From Mycobacterium intracellulare ATCC 13950 (GTDB lineage Bacteria; Actinomycetota; Actinomycetes; Mycobacteriales; Mycobacteriaceae): DNA of 64,000 bases. Of the stretch, positions 48,129 to 55,622 are shown in pieces (position 1 is the stretch's first letter; each line of letters starts with the position of its first letter). The stretch is from NCBI RefSeq assembly GCF_000277125.1, contig NC_016946.1, forward strand, positions 2,108,001-2,172,000, read 5' to 3'. Made by a program: the position numbers and the translations under genes. Below the pieces are notes generated by a model. The model was not told the origin of the DNA and did no database searches. It saw only the letters and a list, made by a program, of their open reading frames with translations.

Positions 48129-48611
48129 TTACGAGGTATCGGCCAAGTTCAGCACGGCGCTTTCGACGCGCTTGAGCATGCCTAGCTCGATTTCCTGATG
48201 GAAAACGGGAAGGTCATACCTCTCATCATCGATATCAACGTTGCCGTCCGACAGGATCGCCTGAGCTTGATACTCGCTGGCTGACATGGACCCCACGCGC
48301 GGCATCTGGAAATCGCGCATGAAAGGGCCGGACACGGTGCCGAACGTCAAAGCGAAGTCGTACCAACGCTTGTCGCGCAGCATGAGCACCATCGGCCACA
48401 TACGAACCGCACTGGGAATGAAATAGGCACCGGGCAAATGGCCGTCGCGCGGTAGCTGTAGTGGATAGCCTTGCAGTGGCGAATGCAGCTTGCCGCTCTC
48501 CACCCGATACCACCGCCAGCCATGCGTAACACCTAGCAAGTCAAGTGGGTAGTGATCGCCGCCAGCCATGGCCCAGGTGGAGGGCATCAACGACATAAAC
48601 CGCGAAGGCAT
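48129..48611 (-). CDS. Hypothetical phage-type protein, 160 aa
   Basis: ATG 48611 overlaps the stop of the upstream 59-aa gene (TAATG), which decides the start over several later in-frame ATGs. The product contains GDHYPLDLLGVTHGWRWYRV, PRDGHLPGAYFIPSAVRMWPMVLMLRDKRWYDFALTFG and a charged C-terminus. It has no signal peptide or known motif. It is the last gene of the leftward capsid operon. Confidence 0.65.
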   Translation of the reverse strand: MPSRFMSLMPSTWAMAGGDHYPLDLLGVTHGWRWYRVESGKLHSPLQGYPLQLPRDGHLPGAYFIPSAVRMWPMVLMLRDKRWYDFALTFGTVSGPFMRDFQMPRVGSMSASEYQAQAILSDGNVDIDDERYDLPVFHQEIELGMLKRVESAVLNLADTS

Positions 48612-48790
48612 TAACCGATCCGGTTCTCGCACGGCGGACTGGTACCGCGATACCGGCCACCTTCCGACGGCGGGGCGCCTCGTAGCCTCTTGGGCTCCAG
48701 ACCCGATCCCCACGAAAACTCCGATGCCTCAGCGTCAAGCGCCTCCATGTCCATCGCGTGCCGAGGGTTGTAGTCAGATACTCCCGGCAT
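48611..48790 (-). CDS. Hypothetical small protein, 59 aa, in the capsid operon
   Basis: The start ATG 48790 lies within the 3' end of the preceding 48-aa gene (17-bp overlap) and the stop overlaps the next start (TAATG). The product is hydrophilic, with an acidic stretch (MDMEALDAEASEF) then a basic, Gly/Pro-rich tail. It is unassigned. Confidence 0.5.
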   Translation of the reverse strand: MPGVSDYNPRHAMDMEALDAEASEFSWGSGLEPKRLRGAPPSEGGRYRGTSPPCENRIG

Positions 48791-48920
48791 CGTGCGCACT
48801 CTCCTGAGGCGCAGTTGTACTAGCACTACGGTTCTCAACGCCGGCTAGGACTGCGTTTGCGGTGGCCACGGCGACGATGACTGCGGATAGGTTGGCTTGC
48901 AGCCAGTCTGAGGGCGTCAT
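48774..48920 (-). CDS. Small hydrophobic protein, 48 aa, coupled to capsid
   Basis: ATG 48920 overlaps the capsid stop by ATGA. The product has one hydrophobic helix (NLSAVIVAVATANAVLAGV) and a short polar tail. The size and single helix could fit a tiny membrane protein or a capsid-associated peptide; neither is shown. Missing from length-filtered gene calls. Confidence 0.55.
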   Translation of the reverse strand: MTPSDWLQANLSAVIVAVATANAVLAGVENRSASTTAPQESAHDAGSI

Positions 48921-50092
48921 CGCGGGATCACCGGCACGTCATAGCTGCCCGTGGCCTTGATTTGCGTCACCGCCGCCTGGCCGCGACGGCGCACACCCAC
49001 ACCAAAGCTGCGCTGGAAAAACGCATCTTGGATCGGGTAGCCAGGGACGCGGCCGGAAATGGTTCGCAGGCCTCGGTACTGGGTCTGCACGTGCTCGCGG
49101 AAGCCGATGGCGTTGTCAGGGCTGTTGGCTCCGTAGGTGGCGACTACGGCGATGTAGTCCTCAGGGATGAAGTCGGATTGGATCACCCATACCGGGCCGT
49201 AGGAGCCTTGAACCTTGAGGCCGTTGTAAGACTCCGGTGCTACCTGGCCAACGATCTCGTCAGGCGAGAAGTAGGCCGGAGCGCCCGCGCTGGGAATGTA
49301 ATCGTGTTTGGCGATGATGTCCGGCGCGTTCTGCTCGCCAGCTTTGAACGACGCCACTACTTCGGCCTGGGCCGGGTTCATCAACGCCAAAAGCTTTGAG
49401 TTGGGTTCGGTTCCGTAGCCGTGCTCGGTGACCTGGCGGATAGCGGTTTCTAGGTCGCCGGAGTCGATAGTGTCGCTACCAGACACCAGGTAGTGCTGGT
49501 GAGCTGTGGCGAAATCCTTTCCCAAGTACGCAGGCGGCACCATCGAATCGCCGCTGTAGAGACCGTAAACCGTGTGGCCCCATTCGTTTGAAGTCTGCGC
49601 GGGGTCAAACAGGCGCTGCAAGATGGTGCCGGTGGTCAGCTTGTTGTCGGCTTCCAACGCATAGTTGGCCACCGCGCGGACTTGCTCGGCCGTAGAGTCT
49701 CTCAGGTACTTCCACGTCCAGCGGCTGGCCTTGTCGTAGTCATTCCAGGTGTAGCCCATGAGCGCGTAATCGGCTGGCGGTCGGATAGATTCGGGTTCGC
49801 CGAACTCAGATGCTTCCTCGAAGCTATCGCTGGACCTGCTCTGCGGGATGGCGTCGGCGGTATTGGTCGTGTTGAACGTCAGAAGGCTTGTCAGGGCGCT
49901 ACGTTCGGCATTCCAAGCCCTAACCACCGCCGCGACCTCGTCCCAGATGACATTCAGGTCTACGCCGTCCGCGGTGGTATTGACCAGCACATCGCCTTCG
50001 GTGGCGTAACCGCCCTCTGCGCCAAACGGCGACAGATGCAAAAGCGACTGCAAGACATCGAGGTTGATTCGGGGAGTCGTAAGAGCACTCAT
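48917..50092 (-). CDS. Phage major capsid protein
   Basis: A 391-aa protein from ATG 50092 (GAAAGG upstream), with features I associate with mycobacteriophage major capsid proteins of the HK97 fold: GAEGGYATEGDVLVNTT, WKYLRDSTAEQVRAVANYALEADNKLTTGTILQRLFDP, GHTVYGLYSGDSMVPP, LLALMNPAQAEVVASFKAGE and a C-terminal IGFREHVQTQYRGLRTISG. It would form the shell of a phage particle. It is the only structural gene recognisable in the element; no scaffold, protease, portal or terminase is adjacent. Confidence 0.8.
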   Translation of the reverse strand: MSALTTPRINLDVLQSLLHLSPFGAEGGYATEGDVLVNTTADGVDLNVIWDEVAAVVRAWNAERSALTSLLTFNTTNTADAIPQSRSSDSFEEASEFGEPESIRPPADYALMGYTWNDYDKASRWTWKYLRDSTAEQVRAVANYALEADNKLTTGTILQRLFDPAQTSNEWGHTVYGLYSGDSMVPPAYLGKDFATAHQHYLVSGSDTIDSGDLETAIRQVTEHGYGTEPNSKLLALMNPAQAEVVASFKAGEQNAPDIIAKHDYIPSAGAPAYFSPDEIVGQVAPESYNGLKVQGSYGPVWVIQSDFIPEDYIAVVATYGANSPDNAIGFREHVQTQYRGLRTISGRVPGYPIQDAFFQRSFGVGVRRRGQAAVTQIKATGSYDVPVIPR

Positions 50093-50374
50093 TGTTCGAG
50101 CCTTTCCAAAGTTGTTCTGAAACACCAGGCTCGCAAGCGCGGCCCGGACTGAAAGGACTCTCAGCCGCGCCTGCGCTAGGTGCCGACTCACGCCGTACAG
50201 GAACTTACGCGGTCCATGCCGCCGCCCGATGGAATCAGTTATAGCGCAACGTGATTCGGCGCGCACCACTCAATTTCGGGCGGGACGCGCGGGCTGGCGT
50301 GGGCTATCATGGGCGCCAGCGGCCAAGTGCCGCAGTCGATTTCGTAAAGTATTACCAGAGAGCACATTACAGCC

Positions 50375-50578
50375 ATGACACGCACCGCGTCCTTCGCTCA
50401 GTACCTCGACCTGCAAGAGGCCGTCAGGTACCTAAACTCCCTCGGCTTTACTGCGGCCACCGTCGAAACGGTAAAATACCACGCCTACTACACCGGCAAG
50501 CTGCCCCGTCCGAAGATCCTTGGACGAAAGGCGCATTGGAGTCGGGAATCGCTGGATGCGTTGGTGCATGCGCTGTGA
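50375..50578 (+). CDS. Excisionase-like helix-turn-helix protein
   Basis: A 67-aa protein with a MerR/AlpA-type winged helix: LDLQEAVRYLNSLGF, then TVETVKYHAYYTGKLPRPKILGRKAHWSRESLDALV. Such proteins act as recombination directionality factors or as activators in prophages and satellites. It heads the rightward replication operon and its stop overlaps the next start (TGATG). The 282-bp gap before it (50093-50374) contains the divergent promoters, including a possible TATCAT -10 element near 50307. Confidence 0.75.
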   Translation: MTRTASFAQYLDLQEAVRYLNSLGFTAATVETVKYHAYYTGKLPRPKILGRKAHWSRESLDALVHAL

Positions 50579-50841
50579 TGACGAAACTACCCGTGGCGCA
50601 GGTGCTTTCTGTCGACCGCGAGCCAGGGATCACTCGACTGGACGTGCTGTGCCCGTATTGCAGTGCGATCCACCACCATCAGTGGCTAAACGCTGCAGCC
50701 AGATTCACGGTGAACGCGCCGTGTTCGACTGGTGCCGATATACGGCAATACCACGTGAAGGCGCACAGCTTGCAGGCAAGCAACCACGACGACATCAACG
50801 ACAACGCCATGCACGAGTACGAAAACAACTGGATTGAATAG
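50578..50841 (+). CDS. Hypothetical 87-aa protein with a possible zinc motif
   Basis: ATG 50578 overlaps the upstream stop. The product has LDVLCPYCSAIHHHQWLN (CxxC followed by three His), a further Cys (NAPCSTG) and a His-rich C-terminus, so it could bind zinc. It is otherwise unassigned. Confidence 0.6.
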   Translation: MTKLPVAQVLSVDREPGITRLDVLCPYCSAIHHHQWLNAAARFTVNAPCSTGADIRQYHVKAHSLQASNHDDINDNAMHEYENNWIE

Positions 50842-50851
50842 AGGTACGGCA

Positions 50852-51568
50852 GTGATCGACCACGACGAGCTCGACCCCGACCTGGAACAGCGGTTGAACG
50901 CAGCTATGCAGGCAGGTGCGCAAGCGTCAGGCGTACGCTGGCAACCGTTTACCGATGTCCAGGCGCGGGAAGCTAAGGCCTACGGGGAGGCCATGGCAGC
51001 GGTTTCGGCCATGCACATCTGGGGGATTCTCAACAAGGACGGCGAGTACGACGAATTCGCGGCATACGACACAAGCAATCTCAGGAACCCAGACACGGGA
51101 AGGCTTGCGCCGCAGGGCGACATGATTCTGCAGATGCTGTGCGCTGAACGATACAGGCAGTATCTAGAGGACTGCGATGCCGAGCAGGAACGGCTAATCG
51201 ATCCGCGCCACGCACCTAGCTATGACGAAACGGACCCGTTGACCGCAAACCGGCTCTACGTCTTGACATATCGGTACCGGTACCTCGTACCGCTGGAGAT
51301 TCCGTACGACTGGCAAGCGTATCTGCGCGAAACACTTGCCAGGCAAACCAAGTGTGACGTTCACCTGCTGCACCGCTGCTGGGACCACCAAGCAACCCCG
51401 GTTGTATACACCCTGGTCTACAAGCGCGGGGAGATCTTGTACGCATTCAAAACTTGCAACGAGTGCCGGGATGCCCTGAGTTGGATCAGCTATGGCCACC
51501 CCGCCTACTCGGGTCCGGTGGACAAGTGGATCGATGAAGGCAACAACCGTGAAGCGCCGGAGCTGTAA
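50852..51568 (+). CDS. Hypothetical 238-aa protein of the replication operon
   Basis: GTG 50852 has GAGG upstream; a TTG 18 nt earlier is possible. The protein is acidic, with a helical N-half (DLEQRLNAAMQAGAQA) and a C-half rich in Tyr, Trp and Cys (KCDVHLLHRCWDHQ, FKTCNECRDALSW). The four Cys and nearby His could form a metal site. Its stop overlaps the primase-polymerase start (TAATG), so a role linked to replication is plausible but unproven. Confidence 0.65.
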   Translation: MIDHDELDPDLEQRLNAAMQAGAQASGVRWQPFTDVQAREAKAYGEAMAAVSAMHIWGILNKDGEYDEFAAYDTSNLRNPDTGRLAPQGDMILQMLCAERYRQYLEDCDAEQERLIDPRHAPSYDETDPLTANRLYVLTYRYRYLVPLEIPYDWQAYLRETLARQTKCDVHLLHRCWDHQATPVVYTLVYKRGEILYAFKTCNECRDALSWISYGHPAYSGPVDKWIDEGNNREAPEL

Positions 51569-52488
51569 TGTACTCGTTTCCTGACACTAGCGGCCTGAAC
51601 GTGTTCGACGCAGCGGTGGAGTATGCGGCCAACGGTATCCCGGTGGCACCGTTTGACCCGTCAAAGGGCAGGGGCAAAAGCTGTTGGAACCTAGTCGGCT
51701 ACCGAGACATCACTACTGACGCCGCGCAGCTGCTGCGGTGGCGAGAACAGTTCGGCCCCTTCAAGGCCCTTGCTACCAGCCCCGGCGAATACGGCTGCGT
51801 GGTCATCGATGTTGATCGGCCGTGCTCCACTCCCCGGCACCTGCGGAAGCACCTGGCCGCTGCTGTATACGTCAACACCCGTCCCGATGAGAGCGCCAAC
51901 CGCGGACACTACTGGTTTGCCCTACCGAAAGGCTTGCGGCTCGGTAACCCAACACTGGCCTTCGGCGAGGTCCGCTGCGTTGGAGGCGGTATCGTGCTGC
52001 CTCCCTACGGCGACCGACGCGTTGTACGTGCAGGACCACCGCCGGCTATGCCGGAAGAACTGACCAGCTACCTAGCAACACATGTGGTTCAGGCAGGGGC
52101 GGGGGTGAGGGTTGGCGGCTCGACACTCACCGTTGGGCAGTTCTGCGCCCGGTACGCGGGTAACGCCAGACCACACAAGATCACCGCGTTGGTCAAGCTG
52201 CACACCGTGCTGCTAAAGCGGGGACGCAGCCCGCACGATGTCATGCGAGAAGCCCTCAGGGTTGGCCTTGCGGAGGCCCGCATTGGTTATGTGCCGGCCA
52301 AGACCGTCATAACCACGCTAAGGGAGTACTGGGACCGCGACCGGGCAGAGTTTTCGCGCCTCGTGCAGTGGGCCATAGACGTAGCAGAACGCAGCAACAT
52401 CGACCAGTTGCAACTCAAAAGCGATCGGTGTCCTGGCACCGATTCCCGCGAATATGGAGGCGTCAAGGATCAATTTTCGGACCGTTAA
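51568..52488 (+). CDS. Bifunctional DNA primase/polymerase (prim-pol domain)
   Basis: A 306-aa protein of the archaeo-eukaryotic primase superfamily found in plasmids and phages. It starts with FDAAVEYAANGIPVAPFDPSKG. The catalytic acidic pair Asp81 and Asp83 is in VVIDVDRP, followed by His114 in RGHYWFALP and the GGGIVLPPYG strand that closes the active site. Residues ~190-290 form a helical tail. It is coupled to the upstream gene and followed by a RecA-like ATPase, the usual primase-helicase pairing, so the element probably starts its own DNA synthesis. Confidence 0.85.
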   Translation: MYSFPDTSGLNVFDAAVEYAANGIPVAPFDPSKGRGKSCWNLVGYRDITTDAAQLLRWREQFGPFKALATSPGEYGCVVIDVDRPCSTPRHLRKHLAAAVYVNTRPDESANRGHYWFALPKGLRLGNPTLAFGEVRCVGGGIVLPPYGDRRVVRAGPPPAMPEELTSYLATHVVQAGAGVRVGGSTLTVGQFCARYAGNARPHKITALVKLHTVLLKRGRSPHDVMREALRVGLAEARIGYVPAKTVITTLREYWDRDRAEFSRLVQWAIDVAERSNIDQLQLKSDRCPGTDSREYGGVKDQFSDR

Positions 52489-52578
52489 GACTGGCAACCC
52501 ACAAAGGCGGTGAAGCCTAGGACATGAAAGTGGCGCCACCCGATTCGTTTGCAAGACAACGGATGACGCCACCAGAAA

Positions 52579-53736
52579 GTGAAAGTACAAGTGAGCATAG
52601 CAGATGACCCTACGGGCGGCATCGGTGACGATGTCAGCGTGGTGCGTCGCCTCAGCGGCGTGGCCCCCAGAGCAGTGGAGTGGCTCTGGTATGGATGGTT
52701 ACCCCTGGGCAAGGTTTCAATTCTGGAGGGTGACTCCGACGTCGGCAAGTCCACCGTGACCCTGGCAATGGCCGCGATTGTGTCGCAGGGGAAACCCTGG
52801 CCTACCACCGTCGTTGGCGTAAAGCGCGTTGACTCCATAGCGGATCCTGCCGACGTAATCCTTGTAGGAATCGAGGACGACGAAGACGACACCATCGTGC
52901 CGCGCTTGATCGCGGCCGGAGCGGACCTGGAAAGAATTGCAACGCTCAATAGGCCGGTAGACGCGTGGGGCGAAGCAAAGCCGTTCACCATTCCCGACGA
53001 CATTGATTGGTTGCGGCAGGGCATCTCGGAGACGAATGCCAAACTCGTAGTCATTGATCCCATCTCGGCCTGCATGCCTGAGAACGTCAAACATGGTGTG
53101 GATACGTCGATTCGCCGCGTTCTTATGCACCTGGTTGATCTAGCGCGCGAGACTGGCTGTGCCATCTTGTTGGTCCGGCACTTCAATAAGGCCGCCGGAA
53201 TGAGCGCCAAGCACCGGGGCGGAGGCAGCGTGGCGTATTCGGCGCTGGTGCGCTCGGTGATCTCGGCTGCACCGTTAGTGCGAGAGTCCGAAGAGGGCGC
53301 GAAGTACGCCCTGGCGCGAGCCATCGGCAACCTGTCCAAGAGTCCAGACTCAATCGGCTACTCCCTTGAAAGCTCACCTGACAACGAAGAAGTGCCGGTT
53401 GTTGCCTGGCGCGGCACGGTCGATTTGACGGCTGACCAGCTGGTCGGCGCGGACGGTGCCAAGGTGGCCGATGCTCGCAAGACAGCACCAATGCGAGATG
53501 CCGCGAAACAGGCTCTCAAGCAACTGCTCTCGGCCGGACCTATGCGACCTGATGAAGTGATTGACCAGGTTCAGCAGGCCACCGGAGCCGGTAAGGGAAC
53601 GGTGCAAGCTGCCTCGAAAGATTTAGCAGTCATCAAGCTTTCGCATTACGGCGACGACGGCGTGATCTCGCATTGGACGTGGGAGTTGCCGCCTGGCCTG
53701 CAAAGGGTGAAAGAAGCGGACGATGTCGAATTCTGA
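52579..53736 (+). CDS. RecA-like (RepA/AAA_25-type) replicative ATPase
   Basis: A 385-aa protein with Walker A GDSDVGKS (Lys57), Walker B near KLVVIDPIS, the AILLVRHFNK motif and a GGSVAYSALVRSVIS arginine-finger region, as in RepA-type hexameric helicases. A C-terminal winged helix (residues ~310-370, RPDEVIDQVQQATGAGKGTVQAASKDL) could bind DNA. The start may be GTG 52579 or GTG 52591. The 90 bp between it and the prim-pol gene show no feature. A repeat cluster resembling iterons follows. Confidence 0.82.
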   Translation: MKVQVSIADDPTGGIGDDVSVVRRLSGVAPRAVEWLWYGWLPLGKVSILEGDSDVGKSTVTLAMAAIVSQGKPWPTTVVGVKRVDSIADPADVILVGIEDDEDDTIVPRLIAAGADLERIATLNRPVDAWGEAKPFTIPDDIDWLRQGISETNAKLVVIDPISACMPENVKHGVDTSIRRVLMHLVDLARETGCAILLVRHFNKAAGMSAKHRGGGSVAYSALVRSVISAAPLVRESEEGAKYALARAIGNLSKSPDSIGYSLESSPDNEEVPVVAWRGTVDLTADQLVGADGAKVADARKTAPMRDAAKQALKQLLSAGPMRPDEVIDQVQQATGAGKGTVQAASKDLAVIKLSHYGDDGVISHWTWELPPGLQRVKEADDVEF

Positions 53737-53792
53737 ATCTGCGTGTGCCCGCATCGCGCGCGACGGCGACCTGGGAAAACGCTCTGACCAGC

Positions 53793-53891
53793 CTAGATGC
53801 CACTCGCCCTAACCTCCCGAAATCAATGGCATCTAGTGGTATCTGGCCCTGACCTGCATGGGTGTCACTAGTTACCACTAGACAACACTAG
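53793..53891. repeat. Iteron-like repeat cluster, candidate replication origin
   Basis: CACTAG occurs at 53866, 53876 and 53886, exactly 10 bp apart. The reverse motif CTAGTG occurs at 53833, within GGCATCTAGTGGTATCT. AGATGCCACT at 53795-53804 is a near-perfect inverse of AGTGGTATCT at 53835-53844. Spacing at one helical turn next to a prim-pol/ATPase module fits initiator-binding iterons. The whole gap 53737-53968 lacks a supported gene; a 29-codon frame from 53723 is weak. Confidence 0.6.
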
Positions 53892-53968
53892 ACATCAATT
53901 CCCTGGGTGACCGATGGGTCGGCGCGACCTGCGGAAATGCCAGCAGGACAGCAACATTGGAGACTCGA

Positions 53969-54808
53969 ATGAGTGACAGTAATGAGATTATCGACGTTGA
54001 AGCGGTGGAAATCGAAGCCAGCGATAACCTTCCGGCGGTGATTGACGCAAATGCATCAAACTCCGAGGCCATCGAACTGCCTAATCGGCAAGATACGCTG
54101 CTGGCTGACAATCCGGAAAGACGTTGCGTTGCAACAAATAGCCGCGGAGAACGGTGCCGCAAGTTCGCGATATACGGCGCGACGGTGTGTCGAACGCATG
54201 GCGGCGCTACCAAGAGGGTCAAGGAGGCTGCGCGCATCCGTGTGGAGAACGCTTCAAACCGCTTGATGGGAAAACTGATTGAGTTTGCCTTTGACGACAC
54301 GAAGCCGCCCGATGTGCAACTGAAGGCCATCCAAAACAGCTTGGACCGCGCTGGCCTAAAGCCGCCATCGGAAGTTGTACTAGCGCAGTGCGAAGCAAAG
54401 CCGTACGAGACGGTGTTCGACAGCATCGGCGGTACTCCTGGCGAATCGCTAGAAGCTAGTAACGGTTATGGTTCAGCCGGCCTCAAAGCCCCCCCGGCAC
54501 CGGCCTACGGCGAGTACGGAAACGGTGCGAAGGCAGAGGCCGGGGCAGCGCACGCTCCGTACGGCGATACCGGGTACGACGGTGTCCGATCGCCAGCTGA
54601 CGAGCAGCCCCAGCCGTCTTGGGACGGAGGGCCGCTAGGACAGGGTGGGCCGCGCGAGTTCGACCGCCAGACGCGCCAGCGGCCGCGCGAGGCGCACATC
54701 ACCGGCGAGACCGCCATGCGCCTGGCGAACGAAGCAAACCGGCAAGCTGGCGTGTTCGAGGCGCAACGGGCCATCGAATCGCCGCACAGGCGCTACCGCA
54801 GGCCATAG
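53969..54808 (+). CDS. Phage zinc-finger (HGG-type) protein
   Basis: A 279-aa protein from ATG 53969. An acidic N-terminus leads to a zinc-finger-like block with Cys residues in RRCVATNSRGERCRKFAIYGATVCRTHGG, a motif common in actinophage proteins encoded near small terminases. A helical part (MGKLIEFAFDDTKPPDVQLKAIQNSLDRAG) follows, then a low-complexity Gly/Pro/Tyr-rich tail. It might bind DNA in packaging or replication. The low-complexity tail is unlike the terminase small subunit, so that assignment is only tentative. Confidence 0.65.
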   Translation: MSDSNEIIDVEAVEIEASDNLPAVIDANASNSEAIELPNRQDTLLADNPERRCVATNSRGERCRKFAIYGATVCRTHGGATKRVKEAARIRVENASNRLMGKLIEFAFDDTKPPDVQLKAIQNSLDRAGLKPPSEVVLAQCEAKPYETVFDSIGGTPGESLEASNGYGSAGLKAPPAPAYGEYGNGAKAEAGAAHAPYGDTGYDGVRSPADEQPQPSWDGGPLGQGGPREFDRQTRQRPREAHITGETAMRLANEANRQAGVFEAQRAIESPHRRYRRP

Positions 54809-54886
54809 GCCACGAAGCCGCCGCCCAGCGCATGTTTGCCCAGCTCAGGCATTGTAGCCACCGTTGTGTCAGTCGGCTAGAAAGTA

Positions 54887-54917
54887 GGGCGTAAGGCGCA
54901 ACCGCTCGGTTACGCCC
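54887..54917. repeat. Hairpin before the recombinase genes
   Basis: GGGCGTAA (54887-54894) and TTACGCCC (54910-54917) are perfect 8-bp arms around a 15-nt loop, 22 bp upstream of the serine recombinase start. It may be a terminator, an attenuator or a recombinase binding site. Confidence 0.5.
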
Positions 54918-54938
54918 CAACCGGAAGGAACACACAAG

Positions 54939-55622
54939 ATGCCGGCAAAGGCAGACATGCGAGAACCAATGCAACCGTTGATGTTTGGCTACACACGGGT
55001 GAGTACTGACGAGCAGGCCGATAGGCGCAACGGACTCGAGGCCCAACGCGAAACTATCGACAGCCAGGCCGCTCGGCGCGGCTGGACCGTAGAACACTTC
55101 GCAGACGAAGGCGTATCGGGCAAGACCATCGGCCGGAAGCTTGCGGAAGTTTTGCAACTGTTGGCTTCTGGACAAGCAGACGGCTTGGTGGTCGCAAAGC
55201 TGGACCGCCTGAGCCGATCAATCGTCAACGCTGCCAACATCATCGAGGCAGCACAGGCACAGGGCTGGTCGCTGGTGATCCTGGACCTTGGCGTGGATCT
55301 CACCACAGCGGCAGGTCGGATGATGGCCATGAACCTGGTCAACTTCGCGCAGTACGAACGCGAGTTGATTAGCGAGCGTACGAAGGCCGCTTTGGCCGCG
55401 AAGAAGCGCAGAGGCGAACGTATCGGAAGGCCTAGGGCTGTTAAGCCAACCGTTGTTCGACGAATCGTTCAGGCACGCAATGCCGGAATGTCGTATGACG
55501 CCATCGCGCAAACGCTCACAGACGCGAAAATTCAAAGCCCGCTAGGCAAACTGATATGGCAGCCGTCCACGGTGCGCAGGATCTACGCCAGCGCTACCTC
55601 TGGCCAAGAAGGTGTGGCCTGA
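54939..55622 (+). CDS. Serine recombinase (resolvase/invertase family)
   Basis: A 227-aa site-specific recombinase. The nucleophile is Ser22 in FGYTRVSTDEQ. Further catalytic motifs are VVAKLDRLSRS and FAQYERELISERTKAALAAKK, with a C-terminal helix-turn-helix (MSYDAIAQTLTDAKI). A GGAAGGAA ribosome site precedes ATG 54939. It is complete and coupled to the tyrosine integrase gene by a TGATG overlap. It could resolve multimers, invert a segment, or serve an earlier integration mode. Confidence 0.88.
   Translation: MPAKADMREPMQPLMFGYTRVSTDEQADRRNGLEAQRETIDSQAARRGWTVEHFADEGVSGKTIGRKLAEVLQLLASGQADGLVVAKLDRLSRSIVNAANIIEAAQAQGWSLVILDLGVDLTTAAGRMMAMNLVNFAQYERELISERTKAALAAKKRRGERIGRPRAVKPTVVRRIVQARNAGMSYDAIAQTLTDAKIQSPLGKLIWQPSTVRRIYASATSGQEGVA

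Noticed and set aside
53866..53891. Start of a CRISPR-like array (three CACTAG repeats)
   Set aside because: The repeats are only 6 bp with 4-bp spacers; iterons or operators fit better.
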